In this document: positions 49,065 through 61,435 of the stretch, in pieces
Layout: each line of letters begins with the position of its first letter
How positions within the stretch are numbered: the first letter of the stretch is position 1
Assembly (NCBI GenBank): GCA_024138025.1
Contig: JAMXBD010000063.1
Coordinates: forward strand, 1,178,001-1,242,000
Source of the DNA: Combretum micranthum
Taxonomy: Eukaryota; Streptophyta; Magnoliopsida; Myrtales; Combretaceae
DNA: 64,000 nucleotides
Direction: 5' to 3'
The notes under the pieces: generated by a model
The model's input: only the letters and a program-made list of their open reading frames with translations
Databases searched by the model: none
Told to the model about the DNA's origin: nothing
Translations under genes and position numbers: made by a program

Positions 49065-51513
49065 TTTAGAGAGAGAGAGTGAGAGACAGTGAGTGTGAGT
49101 GTGTGTGTGTTTGTGTTTGTTAAGGTTTTGAAATGGTTAAGAGGTTGAAGAAGGTTTTGCTATTAAAAAATTGGAGTATATGAAAAAAAATGCATGCCAT
49201 GGAAGAAAGATATTTTGTGGGGGCAAAGTTCAAATCCAATTGATTTTATCCTGGTTTGTGCATTTCCATGAATTTTGTTTATTTGTTTCATAACATTTTT
49301 TGGACGATATCAGGGAGTACCTTTATCAATTTAGTTAATTGGGTCTTAAATATTATTTTTATTTTATATCATATTAATAAAAGAAAAATAATTATCTTAC
49401 CATTTAAGGTTTTGCTAAACGTTATTTATTTTATTATATTTGTTGGGAGAGAATTAGACTAAACATATGAAAAGATAAAATAATTACCGAAATTGTTTCA
49501 AGTTATGGACTAAGTTTGATTGATTATAGAAGATTTAAGTTTTAGATGTTGTAACCTTTTAACTTTTAACTTTCCTCTCCTTGTTAGCTAGCATTGACGT
49601 TTTCACAAACCCCAAATCCAAATTTAAGTCGAAATATAGCTTTCGAGTTAAGTATTAAATTAGTAGATGTTGTTAAAGGAAATAGCAATGTCATGCATAA
49701 AAAGAAAGTGACTCATAAAACTAATTTAAAATTTGGGGTTTAGGGAGGAGAGGCCACACAATTTTAAATCAAAAGAAAGATTTTAAGAAATGACAATTCT
49801 TTTCATTCTATCAATAACCAAACCAAATCTTGTGTATCATACGAAATTTGTCTTGTCTATTGGTTCCTAAAGTGATAATTGAGACATAAATATAGTTGGA
49901 CACTAGTTGTAAAAGGTAAAACTTTAGCAACAAATTCTAGTCTTGTATGAGTGAAAGATCTCATCATTTCACCTAATAAATTAATGCATATATATTTCGT
50001 CAAGAGTACATATCATGGAATATCTAGCAGCTATGGAGGAAACCACACTACATCCTCTTCTATCAAATTAATATGATATATATATATATTTGTTGTTATA
50101 GGACAGGAGGTTTTCCCCTCTTTGAGTTCCCTACTGATGTCACTCACAACATTATATGCTCAAGTTAAATATCCCCACCAAGTCCTCAACTCTCGAACCA
50201 TGATAACTTTGGCATTCAAGTTTTTTTCCCTAAGTATAAGCATCATCTATAACAATTATGGACTGATTGTTAGGCAACTAATCATAATTTATTTTGCTAG
50301 AAAATCATAACTAATCGCATGTAGAACTACTACAATTAATCAAAAACTCTTAAACATCTATCCTTTCAATACAAATAGGTGCAGTCCATTTGGTTTGCTC
50401 ACATTGATCAACATGTATAAGCACTTACTATTTTCATAATTGATTCTTAGTTGGAAGAAATTTTGTTATTTGAAATTCATTGAGTAATTGCTTAATCAAA
50501 GATATAATCTTGAAGATTGGATCATCTTATAAAATGTATGGAAGCACAAGAGCTACTACTCTTTCATTTGGACGAGCAAAAATATTTAAAACATCTACCT
50601 TTTCTCATACCTCAAAAGAACTACCTCTAATGATAAGACACATGACTTCTTAATAAATCTAGAGAGATGTTTATACTGGAAGGTGATTATAGCATGAGTT
50701 CTAAAATTAGGTAAATAACGAACATTAAGATGGAGCTTAATAAGATAGGCATACTACAACTCATTTACATTGTTGAATATAATAAGGGTATAATGTAATT
50801 GTTGTTACTAGTAAATGAAATAGAGTTGTAGTAAAATTTTTATTTGTCTTTTTTTTAATGAGGGTATTTTGGAAAAAGATCAATTATAGCATTAAGTTGC
50901 TATTCATGGGTTTAAGTAATGATTGGACCTCTTTTTTTTTTTTTTGTAATAGAAATTACTTATAAAATTGATATTACATGCATCTAAGCATCATAATAGT
51001 TCTTTAAAGGAATAAGATTAATGAAATTGCTATTATGATGAAGTGAATAAGAAGAAAATGGTTAAAGGAAAATCAAAAGAAGATATACTTAGCAAAATCT
51101 ATCTTAAATCAATAATTCAAAAATGTTATGGCTTAAAAAAAAGGAATGTTTGGAAAATTGAAACAAAAGTTGGAGATATTCGTAGATGATTTCACACCGT
51201 GTAAAGGAAGATCATAGCAATGTGAAATTGGCAAGAGATCTTGCTTTTATACTATAAAAGAGGGTATTTAAGTTGAAAAGAAGCTACGCTCATTATTGTT
51301 ACTATCACTTGTTTTATAAAACAAACAGAGGCAATGATTTACTTTTTAACATTAAAACTCTAGGGTCTCTTACATTTTTTTCCATCATCTAACCTTGGAG
51401 ATAAATATAAAAGGTAATATAATTATGTTGTCACTAAAGTTCTGTCAATAGATTTGATTGGATTTAAGCTTGAAGTAAGCAAGTTATAGGAGATAGTAAG
51501 TGATGATAGTTAT
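49065..51513. other. Region upstream of PAP3, then AT-rich intergenic
   Basis: 49065-49140 is a purine-rich (GAGA/GTGT) stretch, pyrimidine-rich on the transcribed strand, typical of a 5' UTR. Beyond it no gene, RNA or clear transposon was recognised. A T15 run lies at 50931-50945. Confidence 0.4.
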
Positions 51514-51570
51514 TAGGAAAAATTGTGTGGACCTCCCATGAAAACTGTAGAAATTGCAGGGGCCTTAGGT

Positions 51571-53092
51571 TGTGTTGGGAATCTAGCGATTTTAACAATA
51601 TATTTGCAGCGGAAATTTGTTTTTATTTTTTTCTTTTTTATCATGAATAAAATAACTAAATTCCCAAGTGGATCCTTGAGATTCAACTAAATAAAAAATG
51701 GATAGGATTATACATTTTATGAAGCTTTGAGTTTTCAGATCTGAAAGTGCTACAATCGTGCAAACACACCTACAGCATCTACACACAAATGAATACTCAA
51801 ATCGGATATCGAGATGTGTGTGTGTGAGCACCCAAAGCACTAATCTAATTCATGTACGAATTATCTTCTAAACGATTTTTCTTTCTCTCTCTTTTTGGGT
51901 CTGCAAAATTTCTCTACAAGTTTTATTTGACATAATGACATCTTCTAAACCCTAGGAGAGGCTATTTATATTTATATATAGATAAGTGAGAAACCCAAGA
52001 GATTTATCAAAAATTAATAATATTTAATAAAATACAGTATTTCATTAATTATTAATTTTCTATGATAATCGTTTATTATTCTTAAACTATTTAAGAATAA
52101 TAGATATAATAATTCCTAGAGGTTTAAATATAAACTCGTAACTTGTTTTTTTTCGTTCTTTTATGTGCGATCCTATAGGTTCACTTAATATTGGCAATAA
52201 ACCCTAAACACCTTTTAGATTTATAAAAATAATTGATCTCTAGCAAGACATTATACCTACCCAAATTAAGTGAAAGACGATGATCCAACTTTACCCATTA
52301 AATAGTCAGTTATTCAGTCTCTTTGTTACATGATATCTTATGATTAAACATAAGGTGTAGATCAATACACTTTGTATTGTTTAATCATATATTTATTGAA
52401 TCCAGAGTTTGACTAACTTCAATGAATGACATTGATAACTCCTTATCAATTCATCAAGTACGGCTATGCAATTCTCAGTCTTACTCACCAAGAGGCTCAA
52501 AAAATATATCTCTCAAAATAATGAGAGGGACAAATTCCTTCACGAACACTTACAGTCATCCACATAACTTATTCCATGTCTAAGTACAGTCTTATAATCA
52601 CTCGATTAAAGATGATGAAGAACTGAATTAAAACACAAAACCTACTATGTAGGAATTCATGGTGCCATCAGGTCTAAGGGCTAAAACAACACTATAATGA
52701 GAAATACTTATCATATTGATCCATATAATACTCTCAAATTTGACGTTCCAATACAATGTACTCTTACATGTATCTATTTTCTAAATCAATATCTCATATC
52801 TATAATCAGTAAAACATGATCATCATTTAGCCAACATGTTAGTCTTAATTCATTATTATTCCATACAATGAACAATTATAAATAATTTAGAATAAAAGTT
52901 ATTTCTCACCTTACAGTTTTACTATTAAAGTCACATACTTTAATGACATAAGGAATAACTAATTTATTCATGGAATCATTTCATTAAAGTAAAAAGGCCA
53001 AAAATAAATTTGATAAAGGAAAGGACTTATATTATAAAGATAATAAACATTTAAATGACATAGAATCCACATAGCTTAGGGCACATCACTAG
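51571..53092. mobile_element. Nested insertion I1, solo-LTR-like, about 1.5 kb
   Basis: Its position is defined by the gap it makes in the left foldback arm. It starts near TGTGTTGGGAATC, and tgcagcggaaa follows shortly after, a combination common at the starts of plant copia LTRs. It is non-coding. ttagg on the left and gtagg on the right could be a degraded target duplication, but the right terminus does not show a clear CA. Confidence 0.5.
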
Positions 53093-53194
53093 TAGGGTTT
53101 TTGAAAGTCATTACTTACATCCCATAAAAAATATAAATAAATTGCACGAACCTCTCCTAAAGACTTTGAAAATTACATAGACTCACATTTTTTC

Positions 53195-53619
53195 CAATGT
53201 TGTCAGAATCGAATTGGAGTTTGATCCGAATATGCTAAGGGGTCAGGTGTCAAACTAGTTCAATAGGCATTGAATTGGGATTATGAAAAAGTAAAAATAT
53301 AAGGTAATTTAATTATAATAGACAAATATGTACGAAATCACCCAATCAAATCGATATTTGAATTAAAATCATCAATTAATTATTAAATAAACAAGATATA
53401 ATTATTATATTTTATAATTCATAATATAATATGAATACATATTTAAATTTCTAGTTTTTTTTTTTTCGGTTTAAGTCAATCGGTCGAACCCGATTCGACC
53501 GCCCAGGTCAATCCAATTCAATGCAAATCCAGGTGAATTGAGTGGATTGACCTACCTTTATGGCTTGTTCCGGTTGCATTGGGTTGAACCGACCGAGCAG
53601 TCCAGGTCTGACAATACTG
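53195..53619. mobile_element. Nested insertion I2, hAT-like MITE (425 bp)
   Basis: Terminal inverted repeats are CAATGTTGTCAGA at the left and, reverse-complemented, CAGTATTGTCAGA at the right. Subterminal GC-richer blocks (cggtcgaacccgattcgacc, aaccgaccgagcagtccagg) surround an AT-rich core. The flanks are T-runs on both sides, compatible with an 8-bp T-rich target duplication. The right arm of the host foldback shows the same T-run uninterrupted, confirming an insertion. Confidence 0.6.
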
Positions 53620-54280
53620 TTTTTTTTTTTTAAAAGTCAACACTTACACCCATAAATACCGATGTGATGATAATATGTAAATTTTATTTATTTGGTTCTA
53701 ATATGTCATTACATATTATATTTTTAGATAATAAATATTTCAAAAAAAACATAAATTTTAAATATTAAAGAATGTAAATTTTTTTAATTTCTTTTTTACC
53801 ATTCAAACCTGACATCTAAATTGTAATTCTAATTAAAACCTTTTTTTTTTTGGTAAAAATAGTGTCACAAGGTGTATTTTACTACAATAAAAGAAATTTT
53901 TAATATATTTGTTTCATGCTAAATACAATTTTACAAGAAGAAAAATGATAATTTACTATTTAAAAAAAAACTTATTTTTGTAAAAATTATAATAAAGCAT
54001 TTATTAATATTTATTGGAACATTTATTAGTTAAACATATTAAATGTAATGACACGTAATGATCAAATAAACAAAATTTACATATTATTATCACATCAATT
54101 TTTAGTGATATAAGTATTGACTTTTGAAAAAAAATGAGGGTCCATGCAATTTTTAAAGTTTTCAGGGGAGGTCTATACAATTTACTTGCTTTTAGAGGGG
54201 TATACATGTTGACCTTTGAAAACCTCAGGGGTCCGTGCAATTTCTAAAGTTTTCGATGGAGGTCCGCACAATTTACCCTA

Positions 54281-57173
54281 GTTATTAATTGCAAATTGTG
54301 AGATCATATATTACTAGATGATTGTTGAAGATGTCTCATGTAGTATTTATTAGAAACAGCTATAAGTGGTTGAAATGAATAGAGATACATCATAGAAAAT
54401 GTGGGGGAGTGCGATAGTTACTGGATCAAGTCACTAAGCCATGTATTGAGTTTCTTAAGAGAAGAGTTTACCAGAATAGCTAAGTCAGTTGAATGAGATG
54501 ACAGGTAAACTGAGGATTTTGAATAGATTTGAGAGGTTTGCTCAGTTTCATGGCTATATTCAATAATTCAAGTGGGCTATTCCATTGATAATTATGCCAA
54601 CACGTATTTTAAACAGGTCACAGTCGGCTTAAGGACTCCTTAGTCAAATTTACCTATCAACAATAACAATCTCAATAATTTGATAATGGATATGATGGTT
54701 TTGTCAACACAATCATAGAATAACTCTTAAAATTCAATCTCACCATTTACATCAATTACATCTTATTTTCACTTTAATCCAGGGTAGTAATATGATAACA
54801 ATGCTCATCTAGTTTGCCTTGACGTAGATTTATGTTTGATATTTTATGTATCGGTTTGCCTAAATTCTAACTAATTTGGCAACTAACTAAGAACAAAGAT
54901 ATGATAAAGTACAAATTCATAAAAATACAAATTTTGTTTCAAATATGATCATGTAGATACTTAGACCTAAACAAACATATTGTTCACTTTAAATCCTCGT
55001 CGATAGAAAGAGTGGACATATAAAGCCTCAAATTGATGTCGTTGGATTCGTAAAACAATAAAATGTGACTGAACCAATAGGGAGTTGTTTAGCGATAGAA
55101 CGAGGGCTAAAGAGTGTGTGGATGAAGATGTGTAGCATTGACTTTCCAACTATATTTATAGAGTGGAAGCTTGAGCCAAATATGGCAAGTGGACCTCCTT
55201 GATAGGAGAGTGTATTGGATATTATAGTAAAATGTATCCTCACACTAAAGTATGTTTCGAGATCCATGGAGGTGTGTTGGGACAACTGGGAAGTTGATTT
55301 AGTCGCATAATGTAAGATGATTAATGGAGTCACCTTCAAGAGATCAGTAGGACATAGTTAAGCTATTATTGAATAAGATAGCTTGGTCTACCTTGTCAAA
55401 TCTTCTGCAAGGTCTTTCATCGGTCGAGCATAGACCCTAGAAAGTGAGCTCATAATTCAAGTAGATTGGCCCAAGATCCAAATAGGATGGACTGCATTTA
55501 GGAATTTTATGCTTAATATAGTCTAACAATGCATATCAAGTAGAAGTTAATCTAAGTGTGACATAAACAATTTGCATATTGGTCACGTGGTACAAATAGT
55601 AGAACACCTAATTTAACTATGAATATATGTCAAATGTCATAGATGAAGAGCTTGATAGCATTTATTAGAAAAACAACAGTTTAAATATGGGCATGATAAA
55701 TTCGTTACCAACACCAAGATTAGTATAGAAAAATTTCATGAATAGGTGAGCATCATCATGCTTCTTGAAAAAACACATGAAACAAGGTTTTATTAAATCA
55801 ACAATATTGCATATTTGGTAGAATGATTGAAAAACCATACATGATGTACAAAATCGCATGTTTATATTGGAGAAGACAACTGGGTGCATGCACTAGTTAA
55901 GTAACAACAATGGACAAGATGATAGCACAAGCATGCCTGTCACCATACGTTTATGTTTACACATAGTTGATCAACTATGAAAAGCTATAAGTGACCAAAA
56001 TTCTATATATGCCTAAAACATCAATGAGCAAACTTGCATTTTCAGAGGGTGATTAACCTGAAAAAGCAAAAACGTAAGGGCATCAAGGTAGATAACAAAC
56101 ATTCCATGGACTAGGTGCCATATTGCAGGATGAGGCCTAATGAAGACCTTATGCATATACTCGTAATTTAGTTTGGTTAGCAATAATATGATACGATGAT
56201 TAATAAAATCCAAGTTATGTTTATTGGTCATGCACAATTTGTTCTACAATCATATTGTTTTACAGCTTCAAGAAGCCATGTTGTTCACATTCGTAAAAAG
56301 TGCAAAGCATAGTGAAGAATAGCTAATCACCTCTAAGTTAACAAATCTATTTTTAAAGATATTTGCACAAGTTATCATTATCATATAGATTTTAATCCAT
56401 ACAGACTTAACACTAGATTATATGTAAAATTGCAAAATCTTGCATCCTTATCGAACCGTAGCAAACTGATTGAACAAGCTACTTCAAATTGATCAGCACA
56501 AAACACCATAAAAAAAATCTTAATTGAAGAAAGTTACATCATAATGACTCACATAGAAGGAGCTTGCAGCAGGCAATATGCAAAAAGTGGGTTAATTTCA
56601 CTAACAATACCTGGGTTTTCTCGATTTATTAGTTTTGTATCTAAAAAAATTTCGGCCTACAAATATACCTAAACTTTTTAAAGGTTTCATCCATGGTACA
56701 TCCAAACGGATTATATCCATTTTTCAGTGAAAAAGACACAGAAAATAATTAAAAATCATTTTTTCATCCAACTTGGCTTTTTAATTTTTTTTTAACTTTC
56801 CCTTCTCTCTCTCTCTCTCTCTCCTCTCTCTCCCCCTCTCCTCTCCCCTCTTTCTTCTTCTTTACCTCAAATAAAAAAAAACACATAATAGAAAAAAAAA
56901 TCATCGATATACTTCAATTTTGTTAAAAAAATTTTAAATTTATCTAGGTCTTTTCTCTTTTTTTTTTTTGTTTTAGATTCAAAAAAAAAATTCTAACTCT
57001 CTCTCTCTCTCTAAACTCACCTTCTCCATTTCTTCTTCTTCTTCTCTCTCTCTAAATTCGGTGGATATTGACATGGGTGTTTGTTATTGTTAACTATTAT
57101 AGTTAATATAGCTGTAGGTAATAATCAATTTAGGTAATAATTTATAATCATTTAACTCATTTTATAGGTTAAA
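54281..57173. other. Intergenic region of unrecognised repeats
   Basis: No gene is supported. Minus-strand open frames at 55339-55028, 55889-55665 and 56237-56013 give no recognisable domain. A MITE-like fragment (ggttaatttcactaacaata) begins near 56590. A (CT)n tract is listed separately. Confidence 0.35.
56805..56870. repeat. (CT)n-rich low-complexity tract
   Basis: Mostly CT and TTC units; a second, shorter run lies at 56996-57050. Such tracts occur near transcription starts but no gene follows. Confidence 0.8.
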
Positions 57174-60100
57174 TGTCACACCCTAAAAACAGGCCTAAAA
57201 GGATAACCTGAAGTTATCATATCACGTGTGCATCATAATATGAGAAGCATCTTACAAATCAGAATTTGTAAGACTCTACTTGAGTAATTACTTTATAAAC
57301 ATCTAATATGAAATTACATTTGTGATAAATGAAGGAAACCCGATTTCCTACACTCGAACTGCAGAGAATCGATATCCCCTATCAAATAGTAAAATAGAAT
57401 AAATCATCTATATTTTACAAATTTTAAACTACAAGGTTACAAATCTAATCTATAAACAAGACTTATTATACAAGAAATAAAACTTAAATAAACTATACTA
57501 TCTATTTGTTTCTTGTTCCAAACTCGTCTTCTATCTTCAACTCTTCTCCACACAGACCTATCCCAAAATCGATATTTCAGCTATTCTTGCACCAAAACTG
57601 TGGGGCTGTGAGCTCAACCATAGCTTAGTGGATAACAAAACCAAATAACACTACAAACAAATGTCAAACAAGTTTTTATTTAACAAACATATGCAATCCA
57701 CACTCAACCATACGATGTGCACAATTTGGATGACTAGAATCCAAACCAATGGAGATTTATGCCCTCTCTTGGAGGTTGAAGGACTAAATACAGGCCATTC
57801 ACACCCAAAAGAACTGCGAACTAAGGAAGTGGGTGCATCCTCAACCTTGAGCCTTCAGCTCATATCCTTCTTATCACAAAAGTCATTTCTTTTATACCAC
57901 AGATATAACCATCAACTGCCCTTGGACATAGCTAAGGAGGGAGGATTTCAATTTAAAATACTTTTTTATTGAAAAATAACCTCTTTAACTTCCCTTTAGA
58001 CTTAGCTAAGGAGGGAGGATTTTCTTTGAAATTCATTTTATTGAAACATAGCCTCTATATACTCCATAGACAAGACTAAGGAATGAAGACTTCTTGTTAA
58101 AATAATTTTGTACATAGATCAAAATATTTACTCTGTCAATTAACCTTCCACTTCCCTTAAAACCACAGAACCTTCCCAAGTATTAATCCTTAAAGCCGAC
58201 TCCAACACGAACGACATCCTTCGATGCCTACTTAGTTCTTGTGAAGCGACAACCCTACTAGTAGTCTCCATGCAAATCCATTGGTTCCAATCAAGTACTA
58301 CTATAGAATCGGAATATCAATACGTGACGTAAATCCCTACCAATGCAAATGTGATGTAATGCCATGCATGACCGATTCATTTAAAGGTCAAATAAGATTT
58401 ATGTCTTATTAGTTAATATTCGTATCTTTTTTAGACAATCAACATTATATAATTCACAATTAATACCACATAATTGTTTTCACTTATGGTTTAAGGAGTT
58501 ATCAATCAAATGCAATCATCAAGCAGCAAACAGATTTTTGAACCCTATGCATAATCAATTATATTTATATTATTTTCAATGCAACTAGATTACAAGCATA
58601 AGCAAGGTGAAGAGATTGTTGTTACCTACCTGGCATCTAAGCTAATTCTTAACTATTCTCTGGGAAGATTAAAGCACCATCCCCATCAATCATCCAATCA
58701 TCAACAACATTATCATCAGCACTAAATCACTATCATCATTCATATGAAATCCAAACAGGAAAAGAAAGTTAGCTAGAGGCTATTGAGGAGAACATATAAT
58801 AAAAGTAAACATCAATTTAATTCATTTTAACTCATTCAAGTTCATTTAGTCAAATAGAACTTAAGTTTATTAGGTAAGCTCATTTTATGTCTACTCTTTA
58901 TATTTAATATAATTATTCATTAAATTTGTAAAAAAATTAACTCATGCTTAATTATATCACTTATTAATCACAACACGTCAACTATCATTTATCCATTTTG
59001 TTTTAGCTCAAAAATATTCATTTTATATCTCACTATATATACTTAACTAGTAAACACAAGTTTTAACTTTGTTTGGAAAATATAGCAGCTGGAATCAATC
59101 AAAATTTAGGCCATGATACTTTTAGATTTTGCAGAAAAACTTAAAACACAAAAGCTGTAGATCTTTTTTTAAGATTTTCATAGCATTTTGAATCACCTTA
59201 ATCTGAGTTCGGAAAAGAAAGTTATGACCAATTTAAGCTAAGTCGACAAGGAAAAGAAGACAATATGACCCCTGGTTCCATATGGGGCGTATCAAGGGTA
59301 GTGGTGGCCCCAGGCCCCTTGCCACGCCCCATATGGGTTGAGCAGGGGACAGTGGCTACTATGCCCTTTGCCACGCCTCGTATGGGCTCAAATTATGTCC
59401 TCTGTTTTCCTTTGCTCCATTTTAGCTACTTGTCTACTTGTTTTATCCATCAAACACCATCCACAACACCATATCAACTTAGCAACACAACCTACAACAT
59501 CTCTATATGCATCACTAGATCTTATTTTATCAAATCATATCATTAACTCCTTTGATCCTAACATGCATAAGCAAACTTAAGTTTTTGAATATATACTTAT
59601 ATATCACAAGTTTACAAGTTTCTTCTTAAGCTTTACTCATAACTACCATTAAATCATCATATAACAACAACCACAACAAATAAAACAAAGAAATAACATC
59701 ATACTTACATGTTTAAGATTCTCAACTATCTTTCCTTCACTACTACTACTACTACCACCACCACCACCTAGTTAATGAAGCTTCCTTTAGTATTTCTCCT
59801 ACTTCCTAACTTCATTCCTAGCTTCAATCTCTCTTATTATCTTCTTAGAATTGAGATTTAATGGTGGAGTTTGGAGAGAAAAAGAAGGGAAACGGGAAGG
59901 AGAAAAGAAACGTAGGAAACAAAAGAAATAAAGAAAGAAGAAAGGAAGAATGGTAGAAAAAGAGGAGAGAGAGGATTTAAATAGGACAGAGACAAAAGTT
60001 AATTAAGGATATTTAGCATTAGAGACTTTGATTTAAGCTTGTCAGATCATTATCTTGAGCATTAAAAACAACTAGAAGAAGATTTTAGAATATACATAAA

Positions 60101-61248
60101 TAAAATCAATAACTTAACTTATGAACCAAGTTAATAAATTTAATTTTGTAAAACTTGATATTTAGTTGAGTTTGGGCTTAGAAACTAATATTTTTAAATA
60201 AGTAGATAAACTTAAAATTCATGAAAATTGAAGATATGGAATTCTTATTGAAGAGGCTACATTTGTGTATTTAAAAAATCAAAGTATTGAACTTAAGGAA
60301 ATTCTAGATCATTTATAGATTAAAAGGAAATAGTATTTAAATTAAAATTGATTAATAAAATAGTGTAATTTGGCTTATTGGGAAAATAATTAAAGTAAGT
60401 AAACAATTTGAAAGAAATAGAGTTCAAATTTAATAACTGAAAGGATTAAAGAAATTTGGTTCATGAAATGGATAATTGAAGTAAATAAAAGATTGAAAAG
60501 GAGTATTTGAAATCTCAATTTCTATTAAGTGTAGTTACTAATTAATTATATCAATCTATCCCTTTATTACCATAATTCAAATCACTTATTTTAATTAAAC
60601 TATCTAAATTTAGTTATTAAATTATACTTAAATAACTTTAAGATTAATCATCCATTGATAGTTGACTTATATTAGCTTTAATTTTCATAATTCGAAAGCT
60701 TTCAATTGTTTTAGGATTTTATTATTTTGCTCAATCTTTCATTGTTTTAATCTAATTAATTTAGATTGAAATTTGATCTTATTTCCACTTTCATTGCAAT
60801 TCTGAATTATTTAATAATTTATAATTTATTGGGTTAATATCTTATATATTTGTATTTATTATCCAATCTGTTTAATATTTCTCGTTAAGTTATGCTTTCT
60901 TGCTATATTAATTTGGGGTTTGTTATAATATTTTTATTTTCATAAAGCATCTTAAAATTTAGAGCATGAAAAATTTGGTAACATTTTTTATATTTATTTA
61001 TTTTCTTATCATTCATTTGTTTACATACATATATTTTTAATTTCACCCTTATTACTTTTGTAGAATTTTATCTTGAAATATAATAATTTAAATTTTTAAA
61101 CGACCACTAAATTATTTAAATTTCAATATTTTTAGATTGTAAGGAATTTGGAATGTCTTCCATGACTTTTCTTAAAACTTTTTCAATAATTTTACGTTAT
61201 TTTTTTAATGATTATTATTTCTGAATTGTATGAATTTTGGTTATTACA
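57174..61248 (-). mobile_element. Candidate long (about 4.1 kb) gypsy-type LTR
   Basis: On the minus strand it would begin TGTAATAACC (61248) and end GGGTGTGACA (57174), the terminus style of long plant gypsy LTRs. A TATA-like ctatttaaatcctctctctc lies at about 59966-59986 on the minus strand and is followed by a C/T-rich leader. Inside is a GC-rich block with imperfect repeats (ccatatgggg, ccacgccccatatggg and ccacgcctcgtatggg at 59275-59390). Target duplications do not match and no adjacent primer site or polypurine tract is seen, so it may be truncated, and the length is provisional. Confidence 0.4.
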
Positions 61249-61435
61249 TCAGATAATTGGAAAAAGGTAAGTAATATTACTTGCCACGATCCCCAAGGAA
61301 TACAACCTTATATTTCATTCCTATACTACATGCGATAAGTACATTTGCCTAGCATTGATCGGATCATAGGAAAAAGATAATAGGAATTTAATTATTAAAA
61401 CTCAGTCAGAAATAACGCAACTAGTAATAAGTGGT
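61249..61435. other. Unassigned segment between the candidate LTR and the pol remnant
   Basis: About 190 bases, including tgccacgatccccaaggaat, that fit neither neighbour. Retrotransposon leader sequence is possible but unproven. Confidence 0.3.

Larger units (their letters stand above)
51514..54280. mobile_element. Foldback transposon with long inverted arms, split by two nested insertions
   Basis: The left end (taggaaaaattgtgtggacc) is the inverted counterpart of the right end, which reverse-complemented reads tagggtaaattgtgcggacc. GTTAT flanks both sides (51509-51513 and 54281-54285), a candidate target duplication. The left arm is in three pieces (51514-51570, 53093-53194, 53620-53715). 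The right arm (54033-54280) is continuous, and the three pieces align to it in order. The arms contain two 91-bp sub-repeats (near 54140 and 54231). No transposase is seen, so the element is non-autonomous; its superfamily is unassigned. Confidence 0.7.

Noticed and set aside
54967..56237. Several minus-strand frames of 60-103 codons
   Set aside because: They overlap in different frames and show no retroelement or host motif.
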